NCBI GenBank assembly: GCA_963726755.1
Contig: CAVSDB010000003.1
Coordinates: forward strand, 496,001 to 560,000
From: DATKIY01 sp963726755
Lineage (GTDB): Bacteria; Actinomycetota; Actinomycetes; JAHEKZ01
Direction of reading: 5' to 3'
DNA: 64,000 nucleotides
In this document: positions 8,207-16,408 of the stretch, piece after piece
How the letters are laid out: each line of letters starts with the position of its first letter
How positions within the stretch are numbered: the first letter of the stretch is position 1
Notes under the pieces: model-generated
Told to the model about the DNA's origin: nothing
Database searches by the model: none
What the model saw: the letters and a program-made list of their open reading frames with translations, nothing else
Made by a program: the position numbers and the translations under genes

Positions 8207-9567
8207 GGATCGGCCCTTCACTCAACCAGCGCTCCGGGGCTGCCTTACCCCTAGCCAGTCTTGCCCGTTCTGCCTGCTCGAACGCGATCCGCCGCGCTTC
8301 CCCGGCGTCGCGTTGACCCGCCTCGATCCGGATCGGCCCCGGCGTCGAGTCAACATGAACACTGGCAAGGTTCAACCAACGTTGCCACGGACCCTGGGTG
8401 TACCTGACACTTTGCGTTCGCGCGTGTGGAACGACATCCCAACGCGGCACCAGCCACCCGTGACGCGCGACGAACACTCGATCGTCATGCCCCACAGCCA
8501 ATTGACGAACCTGCAGCGGCGAGCGCCACTTGGCGCGTGTTGGGACGGGCACCAGCGACATCTCCAGCGGATCTACGTCGGGCAAGACCCGAGCCAGGAT
8601 CGCCCTAGCAACGGGCAGCGGCGCGACGGGCAGGATTACGGACGGACGTTCTCGCTCGTCTTCGTCGGACAACCCGCCAGCCACGTTTACGGTGACCCGC
8701 GCCCACCCCCAGGGGCGCCACATCAATGGACGCTCAAGGCGTACGGCTTGAACGCGACCGGGCGGCACAGTCTGTGAACGGTGGGAGGTCAATCCAAACC
8801 GCAGTCGGAGGCCGTCCGGTGATTCGGCAACCGTGAAGTCGAACCAATTCAGGAATTGGTTGCCGATCACGAAGAACGGCGACAACAAGATCAGAACGGT
8901 CGGGAATGCGAAGAGCCACCTACCGGTGACGATCGCTGGTATCACCAAGACCGGGATCACTATGAGCGCGACGGCAGTCAGCGGTTGCAACAAGACGGAC
9001 GCCAACAGAACTCCTGCCGGGACGCTCGTCAGCACGGTCTCCGGCGCAACCGGCGCAGCCTCCCCTTCCCCGACCCGAATTCCCGCAGCTCGCGCCAACA
9101 GTTCGGACCGCAGTTTCGTCGCGTCCTCGAAGCGTCAGGTACTCCAATGTCGTTGCGCCAGACGACGACCCCGCGACCTCTGGTCGGACCGCGGCTAGTC
9201 CAAAGATTCGCGCAACCAGAGGTTGGGTCACGTCGACAGATTGCAGGCGCGAGAGTTGAACCCGTCGTTCCTTGCGTTGCAGTACGCCCGAGTGAACCCG
9301 CAGGTCCCCCTCGTCGTCGAACCAATACGTCAGTCGTCGCCACGACAGCCATGACGCGACGCCGACCACCACTGCGGCAGCAAGGGCCAGACCAAGTGCA
9401 GTGACCCGTCCAACCTCACTGGTAAGTCCGTCCCCGCCAAAGATGAAGAAGAAGATCAGGACAGCTGGCAGCACTCGCGCTGCCTTGACCAGCGGTGTGA
9501 CGGGGTGAGTCGGCTGGGGAGCCGTCTTGGTCCAGCCGAGCTTGCCGCCAGCCAACGGGTCTGTCAC
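8196..9567 (-). CDS. bPH2 (YdbT-like) domain membrane protein, one frame break
   Basis: A bacterial pleckstrin-homology-like membrane protein of the COG3428/YdbT type. The first part (9567 to about 9127) has two membrane segments and the bPH2 signature LSRLQSVDVTQPLVARIFGLA. The second (to 8196) has further membrane segments and a second bPH2 unit with PPGRVQAVRLERPLMWRPWGWA. The frames join if one base is removed near 9127, where TLEYLTLRDATKLRSELLAR is restored. The intact protein would have about 457 residues. It overlaps the smaller bPH2 gene upstream by an ATGA junction. Function is unknown. Confidence 0.75.
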
Positions 9568-10075
9568 AGACCGGCGCTCCGGCTCTCGCCAAGTGACGCG
9601 AGCCGATCGCGAAGGTCGGCGGCGACCTCGGGCGTCAAACCAGGAATGCTGGCATCAGTGGTTGCGGCCGCGGTGTGCAGTTGCACAGCGGCCAGGCCGA
9701 ACTGCCGGTCGATCGGTCCCCTCGTCACGTCGACGAGTTGCATGCGGCCATAGGGGACGACCACCAGCCGCTTGAACATCACGCCTCTTAGCGACCAACA
9801 GGTCGTCCGTGACGCAACGCGTACGAGGTCGCGCGAACCTGACGTCCAATGACCAGCCACGCCCAAAGGCACAGGCCGAGACCAACTACGAGCGCCAGGG
9901 CGGCAAATCCCAGGGACGAAAAGACTGCGAGGACGCCTACCCCGATCGCAGTCAGCAGCGCGATTGGCGCCACCACGCAGATCCGTCGAACTGTCGCGAG
10001 GCGTGGCGACACCCGCAGCCAACTCTCAGATGGGGAGGCGAACGGGTCGCTACTGGCTACTTCCGACTGCGTCAT
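9564..10075 (-). CDS. Small bPH2-domain membrane protein (COG3402-like), two frame breaks
   Basis: The N-terminal half (from 10075) has two membrane helices near residues 30-75. The bPH2 domain (VMFKRLVVVPYGRMQLVDVT) continues to the stop at 9564. Two net +1 breaks, near 9808 and 9786, separate the parts; the short middle frame reads DDLLVAKR, as expected between them. Restored length is about 170 residues. Paired small and large bPH2 genes are common in actinobacteria and Firmicutes, and the pair here is translationally coupled. The role is unknown. Confidence 0.72.
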
Positions 10076-10099
10076 GGACCCAGCCTAAGCAACTGTCGT

Positions 10100-10111
10100 T
10101 ACTGGCCAGTA
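10100..10111. promoter_or_regulatory. 12-bp perfect palindrome between divergent bPH2 and permease genes
   Basis: TACTGGCCAGTA lies 24 bases upstream of the bPH2 gene start and 122 bases upstream of the permease start, inside an AT-richer stretch. Its position fits an operator serving a divergent promoter pair. No regulator can be named. Confidence 0.3.
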
Positions 10112-10233
10112 GCAATATTCATTTAATTGCGACCCGCTTCAATGTGGCCAAACTCACACATGACGCGTCAGGGTTCGCTATACAAGCCGAAGGAGTGGGC
10201 CGCGGAGCCCGCCGCGTTCTCAAGGAGCACGCC

Positions 10234-11835
10234 TTGACTGACACCAGCAAACTTGACGCCGACGAACAACGGCTCGCCGAACTGGGTTACAAGCAGGAAC
10301 TGAACCGGTCGTGGAGCGGATTTTCTAACTTCGCGATCTCGTTCTCGATCATCTCGATTCTTGCCGGCTGTTTCACAACGTTCGCGGTCGGCTGGAACAA
10401 CGGTGGGCCAGCCGCAATCGCAATCGGTTGGCCGATCATCGCGATTCTCATCTTGATCATCGGACTATGCATGTCGGAGTTAGTCTCTGCATACCCAACA
10501 TCAGGCGGTATCTATTGGTGGGCCTCAAAGTTGGGCGGCGCCAAGGCTGGCTACTACACGGGCTGGCTCAACCTAATCGGCTTGCTTGCAATCGAGGCAT
10601 CTGTCGCCTATGGCACAGCAACTTTCTTTGACCTGACGATGGGCACCTTCAGCTCATCCTGGGCCGAAGGGTACTCACTGACGCGAGTCTTCATGATCTT
10701 CATCGTGGTGCTCATATTGGTGTCGCTGGTCAACATCTTTAGTAGCCACCTGCTGGCCATCTTCAACAACATCTCAGTCTGGTGGCACGTAGCTGGCGCT
10801 AGCGCAGTCGTGCTGATCCTGATCTTCCTGCCGGACACCCACCAAAGTGTCTCGGACGTCTTCAGCACCACGGTCAACAACACGGGGTTCTTCGACGGCA
10901 AAACCGGTGGTATCGGGTTCATCTTCTTCATCATTCCGCTCAGTTTCATTCTTACCCAGTACACGATCACCGGGTATGACGCGTCGGCTCACCTCTCCGA
11001 GGAGACTCACTCCGCCGCTGATTCGGCAGCAAAGGGGATCTGGCGCTCAATCTTCTACTCCGGGATCGGTGGCTGGATCCTTCTCCTCAGCTTCCTCTTT
11101 GCCGTACAGAGTGTCTCGGACGTGACCGCAGGAGGCGGTGGGGTTGCGCTTATCTTCTCCCAGGCGCTCACCCCGAACTGGGCAGGGACGGTTTTGCTGA
11201 TCTCCACGATCGGACAATTCTTCTGCACGGTCGCGTGCATGACCAGTTGTACGCGGATGCTCTTCGCTTTCAGCCGAGACGGTGCGGTACCGGGTGCTCA
11301 GTACTGGTCGAAGTTGAACGCCGCCAAGGTGCCCATCAATGGTGTGATTCTTGCTGCCGTGATTGCCGTGATCGTCACATTGCCTGCGTTGGTCGAGGTT
11401 GACATCAACGGTGCGCCCGTTCCGATCGCCTTCTTCGCAGTGGTAACCATTGGCGTGATCGGGCTCTACGTGGCCTTCTCCATTCCGATTTACTTGCGCT
11501 GGCGTGCCGGGGATGCCTTTGTTCAGGGTTCATGGAACCTGGGTACGAAATGGAAGTGGATGGCGCCGATCGCGCTCATTGAAATCGCCGTCACCTCGTT
11601 CTTTGCATTGATGCCTGGAACACCGGCCGCGATCCCGTGGAACGCTGATTTCGAGTGGAAGTACGTGAATTACACGCCGATCGTGGTCGGCGTCGCGCTG
11701 CTCGCACTCTGGATCGGTTGGCACGTGTCCGCGAAGCACTGGTTCACCGGGCCGAAGAACACCATCGATCTCCCAGAAGGTGTCTCCTCCGCTGACGAGA
11801 TAGCAATCGAGCACCACCAGCCACCGCCCAACTGA
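10234..11835 (+). CDS. APC-family amino-acid permease
   Basis: A 533-residue secondary transporter of the amino acid-polyamine-organocation superfamily. It most resembles the amino-acid/choline (ACT-type) branch, with about 12 hydrophobic segments. Family features are GFSNFAISFSIISILAG at the first helix, SELVSAYPTSGGIYWWASKL near residue 90 and GYDASAHLSEET near residue 250. The TTG at 10234 is chosen because AAGGAG lies 6 bases upstream and the N terminus then begins TDTSKLDADEQRLAELGY, as in relatives; an upstream extension would be unconserved. The substrate is not determinable. A strong hairpin follows the stop. Confidence 0.88.
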   Translation: MTDTSKLDADEQRLAELGYKQELNRSWSGFSNFAISFSIISILAGCFTTFAVGWNNGGPAAIAIGWPIIAILILIIGLCMSELVSAYPTSGGIYWWASKLGGAKAGYYTGWLNLIGLLAIEASVAYGTATFFDLTMGTFSSSWAEGYSLTRVFMIFIVVLILVSLVNIFSSHLLAIFNNISVWWHVAGASAVVLILIFLPDTHQSVSDVFSTTVNNTGFFDGKTGGIGFIFFIIPLSFILTQYTITGYDASAHLSEETHSAADSAAKGIWRSIFYSGIGGWILLLSFLFAVQSVSDVTAGGGGVALIFSQALTPNWAGTVLLISTIGQFFCTVACMTSCTRMLFAFSRDGAVPGAQYWSKLNAAKVPINGVILAAVIAVIVTLPALVEVDINGAPVPIAFFAVVTIGVIGLYVAFSIPIYLRWRAGDAFVQGSWNLGTKWKWMAPIALIEIAVTSFFALMPGTPAAIPWNADFEWKYVNYTPIVVGVALLALWIGWHVSAKHWFTGPKNTIDLPEGVSSADEIAIEHHQPPPN

Positions 11836-11857
11836 CCTTCGGGTCGCGCACGTTAGG

Positions 11858-11897
11858 TTCAACGGCCACGTGGCAGGATCGCCACGTGGCCGTTGAA
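11858..11897 (+). promoter_or_regulatory. 17-bp perfect hairpin covering the nuoD start codon
   Basis: Arms TTCAACGGCCACGTGGC and GCCACGTGGCCGTTGAA pair perfectly over 17 bp around the 6-base loop AGGATC. The loop holds the AGGA Shine-Dalgarno, and the right arm holds the GTG start and the next codons of nuoD. It could block initiation or end the permease transcript; there is no U-run after it. Confidence 0.7.
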
Positions 11898-13031
11898 CGC
11901 ATTGTCAGCACCAGCGACGGCATCGTCGCCACCGACATGGTGCTGAACATCGGCCCTCAGCATCCTGCGACCCACGGCGTACTGCGGCTTCGGCTGCTGC
12001 TGGACGGCGAGCGAATCATCCACGCCGAGCCGATCATCGGCTACATGCACCGGGGCGCTGAGAAGCTCTTCGAAGTTCGTGACTACCGCCAAATCATCAT
12101 GCTGGCGAACCGACACGACTGGCTGTCTGCGTTCGCTAACGAACTCGGGGTCGTCATAGCGGTCGAGCGAATGCTTGGCATGGAGGTTCCGGTCCGTGCC
12201 GTCTGGGCGCGAACGTTGCTGGCCGAGCTCAACCGAGTTCTCAATCACTTGATGTTCCTGGGCTCATACCCACTTGAGATCGGCGCCATCACTCCGGTCT
12301 TCTACGCCTTTCGCGAGCGCGAAGTCATTCAGGCCGTGATGGAGGAGATCTCCGGCGGCCGCATGCACTTCATGTTCAACCGAGTTGGTGGGCTCAAAGA
12401 AGACCTCCCCAACGGCTGGCTGGGTCGAACCCGTTCGGCAATCGCAGAAGTTCGCAATCGCGTCCCCGAACTGGAGCGGCTGGTCTTTGGCAATGAGATC
12501 TTTGGGGCTCGAACCAAAGGCGTGGGCGTGCTGAGTCGAGAACAGATCCTGCAGTACGGCGTGAGCGGCCCGATTGCTCGAGCCTCAGGCGTCGACATCG
12601 ACCTACGTCGCGACCAGCCGTACCTGGCGTACGGCGAACTGCAGGACGTGCTCCGCGTGGTAACTCGTACCGAAGGTGATTGCTTCGCTCGCTTCGACGT
12701 ACTGCGTGAGCAGTTGCACGTCAGCTTGGACCTTGCCGAGGCTTGTCTTGACCGACTCGAGACATTGCCACCAGGACCGATCAACACTCGACTGCCGAAG
12801 GTCCTCAAGGCGCCCGAAGGTCACACGTACGCGTGGACCGAGAACCCCCTAGGGATGAACGGCTACTACCTCGTGTCCAAAGGTGAGAAGACGCCGTACC
12901 GGCTCAAACTTCGTTCGGCGTCGTTCAACAACGTTCAAGTGCTCAGTGAGATGCTGCCCGGTCAACTAGTCGCCGACATGGTTGCCATCCTCGGCTCAAT
13001 GTTCTTCGTCGTCGGCGACATCGACAAATAA
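11886..13031 (+). CDS. nuoD2: Orphan NADH-quinone oxidoreductase subunit D-like protein
   Basis: A 381-residue homologue of the 49-kDa complex I subunit, which shares the [NiFe]-hydrogenase large-subunit fold and forms part of the quinone pocket. Family motifs are MVLNIGPQHPATHGVLRL near residue 20, YMHRGAEKLFE and a C-terminal VADMVAILGSMFFVVGDID. No other nuo subunit gene is nearby, so this is a paralogue outside a complex I operon; I recall a similarly placed paralogue in Streptomyces. The tyrosine of the usual DYVS quinone-site motif is replaced by Trp (HDWLSAF). The GTG start has AGGA seven bases upstream, inside a hairpin loop; an ATG at 11937 is the alternative start. Confidence 0.85.
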   Translation: MAVERIVSTSDGIVATDMVLNIGPQHPATHGVLRLRLLLDGERIIHAEPIIGYMHRGAEKLFEVRDYRQIIMLANRHDWLSAFANELGVVIAVERMLGMEVPVRAVWARTLLAELNRVLNHLMFLGSYPLEIGAITPVFYAFREREVIQAVMEEISGGRMHFMFNRVGGLKEDLPNGWLGRTRSAIAEVRNRVPELERLVFGNEIFGARTKGVGVLSREQILQYGVSGPIARASGVDIDLRRDQPYLAYGELQDVLRVVTRTEGDCFARFDVLREQLHVSLDLAEACLDRLETLPPGPINTRLPKVLKAPEGHTYAWTENPLGMNGYYLVSKGEKTPYRLKLRSASFNNVQVLSEMLPGQLVADMVAILGSMFFVVGDIDK

Positions 13032-13047
13032 CATCGCGGAAGATTTT

Positions 13048-13063
13048 GGTTGCTATAGCAACC
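13048..13063. repeat. Short palindrome resembling the outer arms of the 48-bp repeat
   Basis: GGTTGCTATAGCAACC lies 16 bases after the nuoD stop. Its centre, GTTGCTA-TAGCAAC, equals the two outer arm ends of the 48-bp palindromic repeat joined without the core. It may be a deletion remnant of that repeat or part of the terminator region. Confidence 0.4.
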
Positions 13064-13070
13064 ACTAACT

Positions 13071-13089
13071 ACCGCAATGCTGCGGTTTT
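13071..13089 (+). terminator. Hairpin terminator between convergent nuoD2 and a membrane gene
   Basis: ACCGCA-ATGC-TGCGGT forms a 6-bp stem followed by TTTT. It lies 40 bases after the nuoD stop and overlaps the stop codon of the convergent minus-strand gene. Flanking ACTAA/TTAGT pairs could extend the stem. Confidence 0.6.
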
Positions 13090-13666
13090 AGTTGGCGTGG
13101 CGCAGGCGGGCGATTTCGCTCGCCGTGAGGTCGAGCAATTGACGCGGCGGCGTGGGGTCACTGCCAGCATCGCCAGACACATCAATGGACGCCGACTCAG
13201 CCGGAACCAACGGCTCGGCCATCGGAACGGGAACAGCCGGCGCATGTTCTTCAGCGAAGGCAGCCCGCACTAGCGGAACGTGCAGCGACGGGTAGGCCAC
13301 TTCGGGAATGGTCACCACCGGGGCTACGTAGTTAGCGACCTGCTCACGAAGGTGCGAGATCTCAAGGACCATCTCACGCTGCGCCTGTACCAGTAGCGAC
13401 AGCTCCAACTGCATCGCACGCGACTCGCCCCGGTATTGATCAATGGCAACCTCCAAGGTCGCCGCCGATCGTCGGCCCGCCGTTCGAATGAGTACGACCA
13501 GCAGGACGCAGAGCACCGCGAGCCCAGCAAGTGTCCACCTGAGCACGTCAAGGTCGTTGGAGAACAACGCAACAGCGCCCACGGCCACCGCGAGCAGAAC
13601 AACAAAGGCAGCTAGCGGTGCACCTGACTTGGGTGGGCGTGGCTTCGCATGACGTGCAAGAGACAT
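13088..13666 (-). CDS. Actinobacterial membrane protein in the fol operon (Rv3604c position)
   Basis: A 192-residue protein with two adjacent hydrophobic segments (LAAFVVLLAVAVGAVALFS and WTLAGLAVLCVLLVVLI, residues 18-65). A helical, probably coiled-coil stretch follows (QLELSLLVQAQREMVLEI), then a Pro-rich tail ending in a TASEIARLRHAN helix. The start at 13666 gives the short basic N terminus MSLARHAKPRPPKSG; the longer in-frame upstream sequence overlaps DUF3180 and is rejected. Position after DUF3180 and folK matches the conserved membrane protein at this place in M. tuberculosis. Function is unknown. Confidence 0.72.
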   Translation of the reverse strand: MSLARHAKPRPPKSGAPLAAFVVLLAVAVGAVALFSNDLDVLRWTLAGLAVLCVLLVVLIRTAGRRSAATLEVAIDQYRGESRAMQLELSLLVQAQREMVLEISHLREQVANYVAPVVTIPEVAYPSLHVPLVRAAFAEEHAPAVPVPMAEPLVPAESASIDVSGDAGSDPTPPRQLLDLTASEIARLRHAN

Positions 13667-13734
13667 GTTGCCGAGAGTACGCCGATCGGGTGACGAGGGG
13701 AGGCGACTTGCCGAAGATCCGGCGAGTTCGTGGC

Positions 13735-14211
13735 CTACGCGGCCGACGCCTCCGGGCCTGATTCGTCGTCCGGCGCGTCGATCCGACAGATGCGCTCCAG
13801 CCAGTACGCAGCGGCCGTCATCACGATGCCGGCGAGGGCCGCCGCACCGACTATGACGACCAAGTGCCGCCGATAGTCGTTGTCTAGGTCGATCAACAAG
13901 AACACTGCGTAGCCCAGGTACACACCTGTGACAGCGGCGCCGGCCCGTGATCCCGCGATTGCCAGGACGGCTGTTCTCGCCGCCTTGAACGGATCGAGCG
14001 GTCGGTGGCCAGGACGACGTTCGATCCGCGGTTTCAGCGTGAGCGCCGCAATGAGAAACGCGGCGGCGACGAAGGCCAGCACGATCGGCGCAGCCCAAGG
14101 AACCGATGGTGGAGCACCGGTCCACTCATCCCAGATGTGGGCACCGAGGTAGCCAACCAGCACCCCGCTGATTGCGATCGACACCAACAGCCGCAGTGAG
14201 GTGGGAGCCAT
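13735..14211 (-). CDS. DUF3180 membrane protein
   Basis: A 158-residue integral membrane protein with four hydrophobic segments, starting MAPTSLRLLVSIAISGVLVGYL. Conserved features of the family are the L-K-P-R-I-E-R-R loop with PLDPFKAARTAVLA (residues 60-85), followed by SRAGAAVTGVYLGYAVFLL. The start codon overlaps the folK stop (TGATG), so the gene is coupled to the folate operon, as in M. tuberculosis (Rv3605c). The biochemical role is unknown. Sure of family, not of function. Confidence 0.85.
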   Translation of the reverse strand: MAPTSLRLLVSIAISGVLVGYLGAHIWDEWTGAPPSVPWAAPIVLAFVAAAFLIAALTLKPRIERRPGHRPLDPFKAARTAVLAIAGSRAGAAVTGVYLGYAVFLLIDLDNDYRRHLVVIVGAAALAGIVMTAAAYWLERICRIDAPDDESGPEASAA

Positions 14212-14717
14212 CAGCCCACACTCGTCAGAACAACATCGGTCTTTCGGACACCCTCGTCGCCGACCAACGTTTGCCACTCGGCCACTCGGCGACCATCGAC
14301 AACGAAGTCGGGATCGACGTCGCGCCAAGGCACCAGGACGAATGCACGTTGCGTCGCTCGGGGATGCGGAAGTATCAACTCAGGATCGTCAGACACAACT
14401 GCATCAACGGCCAACACGTCAACATCGAGCGTTCGCGGCCCCCAACGCTCCGAGCGAATCCGACCCGAATCCGCTTCGCAACGTTGCGCCAAGTCGAGCA
14501 ACTCGGGTGGCCGCAATGTCGTGTCAGCGACGACCACGGCATTGAGAAAATCGCCTTGCTCTGGCCCACCCACGGGATCAGTCTCGTACACCGGTGATAC
14601 GACCAGACCGCTTATCCCCTCGTCGGCGTCGAGGCGGCGAACGGCCCGCTCGAGAATTGCAACTCGGTCCCCGAGGTTAGAACCCAACGAGAACGCAACT
14701 CGTCGAGGATCGCTCAT
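14211..14717 (-). CDS. folK: 2-amino-4-hydroxy-6-hydroxymethyldihydropteridine pyrophosphokinase
   Basis: Transfers pyrophosphate from ATP to 6-hydroxymethyl-dihydropterin, supplying the substrate for dihydropteroate synthase. The 168-residue protein carries FSLGSNLGDRVA at the N terminus, the pterin/ATP motif RWGPRTLDVDVLAV near residue 95 with the Mg-binding D-x-D, and LPHPRATQRAFVLVP. It overlaps folB upstream (ATGA) and DUF3180 downstream. Length and motifs are typical. Confidence 0.96.
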   Translation of the reverse strand: MSDPRRVAFSLGSNLGDRVAILERAVRRLDADEGISGLVVSPVYETDPVGGPEQGDFLNAVVVADTTLRPPELLDLAQRCEADSGRIRSERWGPRTLDVDVLAVDAVVSDDPELILPHPRATQRAFVLVPWRDVDPDFVVDGRRVAEWQTLVGDEGVRKTDVVLTSVG

Positions 14718-15079
14718 CGTGAACGTTCCATCGTGACCGAGACATCACTAAACGGAACGCCAACCGGTGCCTCTGGTTTGTGCAGCGTGACGACAACACG
14801 CTGGATGCGATCGTCCGCCATGACGCGAGTCGCAATCCGATTCGCAACCGTCTCGATCAGATTGCACGGGTCGCCCTCGATGACTTCAAGCACTCCTGCG
14901 GCAAGCCCCGCGTAATCAACGGTGTCGGTTAGGTCGTCGGACTTTGCTGCTGCTGACAAGTCCAACTCAACTGCGAGATCGACGACGAACGTCTGGCCGT
15001 CGCTACGTTCCTCCGGCAGGACCCCGTGGTAGCCGAACCCACGAATCCCTTCGACCTTGATCACCGATGGCGACGTCAT
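14714..15079 (-). CDS. folB: Dihydroneopterin aldolase
   Basis: Cleaves 7,8-dihydroneopterin to 6-hydroxymethyl-dihydropterin in folate synthesis. It has 121 residues, the usual size of this small tunnelling-fold enzyme. GFGYHGVLPEERSDGQTF near residue 15 holds the substrate-binding glutamate, and TLHKPEAPVG near residue 103 holds the conserved catalytic lysine. Both ends overlap neighbours by ATGA junctions: the NTF2-like gene before it and folK after it. Confidence 0.95.
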   Translation of the reverse strand: MTSPSVIKVEGIRGFGYHGVLPEERSDGQTFVVDLAVELDLSAAAKSDDLTDTVDYAGLAAGVLEVIEGDPCNLIETVANRIATRVMADDRIQRVVVTLHKPEAPVGVPFSDVSVTMERSR

Positions 15080-15513
15080 GCCTCATCACCAACCGGAGCT
15101 GGTCGGTCGGTCATGACCCCTGACGCGTGGTGGAGCCACATCAGCCAGCGTCCCTCGACTCTGATGAACGCATTCGTTGCCAACGCCCTGCCCGCACCTA
15201 GTGGATCGTCATCACCGTCGCTGGACAATACGTTCTCAGTGCAAGTGACGACTGCCAGATCGCCATCGACGACTGTGTCGGTTCCGGTGACGATGAACTG
15301 GAGGTAGTTTGTGTTAGCCATCAGTAAGGCCCACGAACGCAGAATTCCTTCGCGCCCGACGATGACGTCGGAGCCGGGATGGATGCAGCGCGCGATGCTG
15401 GCCAACGGACCGTCGACCCAGAGGCTCGACATCTCATCAAGGTCGCCGCTCTCAAACGCGGCGTACAACCGATCGTTGGCCGCCTCGACCTCAGGGATGT
15501 CCGACGACGTCAT
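15076..15513 (-). CDS. NTF2/SnoaL-like domain protein within the fol operon
   Basis: A 145-residue single-domain protein of the nuclear-transport-factor-2 or SnoaL-like fold. The N-terminal helix EVEAANDRLYAAFESGDLDEMSSLW leads to a cone-shaped beta sheet ending in RVEGRWLMWLHHASGVM. Such folds serve as small isomerases, cyclases or binding pockets. The start at 15513 overlaps the folP stop (ATGA) and the end overlaps folB, so it is translationally coupled on both sides. That suggests a folate-related or chaperone role, but no catalytic residue can be named. A start six codons upstream is possible. Confidence 0.78.
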   Translation of the reverse strand: MTSSDIPEVEAANDRLYAAFESGDLDEMSSLWVDGPLASIARCIHPGSDVIVGREGILRSWALLMANTNYLQFIVTGTDTVVDGDLAVVTCTENVLSSDGDDDPLGAGRALATNAFIRVEGRWLMWLHHASGVMTDRPAPVGDEA

Positions 15514-16379
15514 GAATCCCCTCCCGACCACGCTGCAGCGACCCGCACGGCGTCCGCGCTGCCTGCAGCCTCATGTACCCGCACACACCAGACACCCGCT
15601 CGGGCCGCCAGCGCACTGGTCGCAACGGTCGCCGCGTCGCGCTCGGCCATCGGTCGTTGACCTCCGAGATCGTCTGCGAGTAGCTCCCCCAGAAATCGCT
15701 TTCGGGAGGCGCCAATCAGCAACGGCTGTCCTAAGGCGTCGAGTTGCTCGAGGGCATTCAGCAGCTCCCAGTTGTGAGCCGGTTCCTTGGCGAACCCAAG
15801 ACCGGGATCCAACACGATGGACTCCAGGTCAAGGCCAGCTTTCTCAGCAGCAGCCAATCGCTCCTGGAGCTCTCGGCACACCTCGACGACGACACCGTCG
15901 GGATAGACCGCCTGCGACTGCATGCCCACACTGTGGCCCCTCCAGTGCATGAGGATGCACGGCACCTGCAGTTGGGCAATCTCGGCCAGCATCCGGTCGT
16001 CGGCAAGTCCTCCCGACACATCGTTGACCAGAACTGCCCCACTCGACACGGCGCGCTTGGCGACTTCAGATCGCATCGTGTCGATGCTTACTGGGACGCC
16101 CGCACGAGTAAGTCCTTCAACAACTGGCAGCACCCGTTGCAATTCGACCGCAAGCGGGATTCGGTCCGCGCCAGGTCGGGTCGATTCGCCTCCGACATCG
16201 ACGAGGTCTGCGCCGGCTCGATGCTGAGCCACACCGTGCTCGATCGCCAGATCTGGGTCGAGAAACAAACCACCGTCGGAGAAGGAGTCGGGGGTGACGT
16301 TGAGAACCGACATGACAAGGCACCGGTCCAGTGAACGCAACGCGGCGGGCAGTCCGTTCGGCTGTGGGCGGTGGTGCAC
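15510..16379 (-). CDS. folP: Dihydropteroate synthase
   Basis: Joins 6-hydroxymethyl-dihydropterin pyrophosphate with p-aminobenzoate; this is the sulfonamide target. The 289-residue TIM barrel shows LNVTPDSFSDGG (residues 26-37), DVGGESTRPGADRIP, VSIDTMRSEVAK and IGASRKRFLGELL, all classical DHPS motifs around the pterin and sulfonamide sites. It starts at a GTG, 29 bases after folE, and is coupled to the NTF2-like gene. No motif loss suggests the non-functional FolP2 type. Confidence 0.96.
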   Translation of the reverse strand: MHHRPQPNGLPAALRSLDRCLVMSVLNVTPDSFSDGGLFLDPDLAIEHGVAQHRAGADLVDVGGESTRPGADRIPLAVELQRVLPVVEGLTRAGVPVSIDTMRSEVAKRAVSSGAVLVNDVSGGLADDRMLAEIAQLQVPCILMHWRGHSVGMQSQAVYPDGVVVEVCRELQERLAAAEKAGLDLESIVLDPGLGFAKEPAHNWELLNALEQLDALGQPLLIGASRKRFLGELLADDLGGQRPMAERDAATVATSALAARAGVWCVRVHEAAGSADAVRVAAAWSGGDS

Positions 16380-16408
16380 GACGGCGAGCCTAGACGAGAC
16401 CGAACAGC

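Noticed and set aside
9964..10233. N-terminal extension of the permease
   Set aside because: It overlaps the divergent bPH2 gene and lacks conservation; TTG 10234 has a good ribosome site.
11858..11897. Rho-independent terminator only
   Set aside because: No U-run follows, and the right arm contains the nuoD2 start with the Shine-Dalgarno in the loop, so a translational role is at least as likely.
13667..14125. Long extension of the membrane gene at 13088-13666
   Set aside because: It is the shadow of the DUF3180 gene in another frame.
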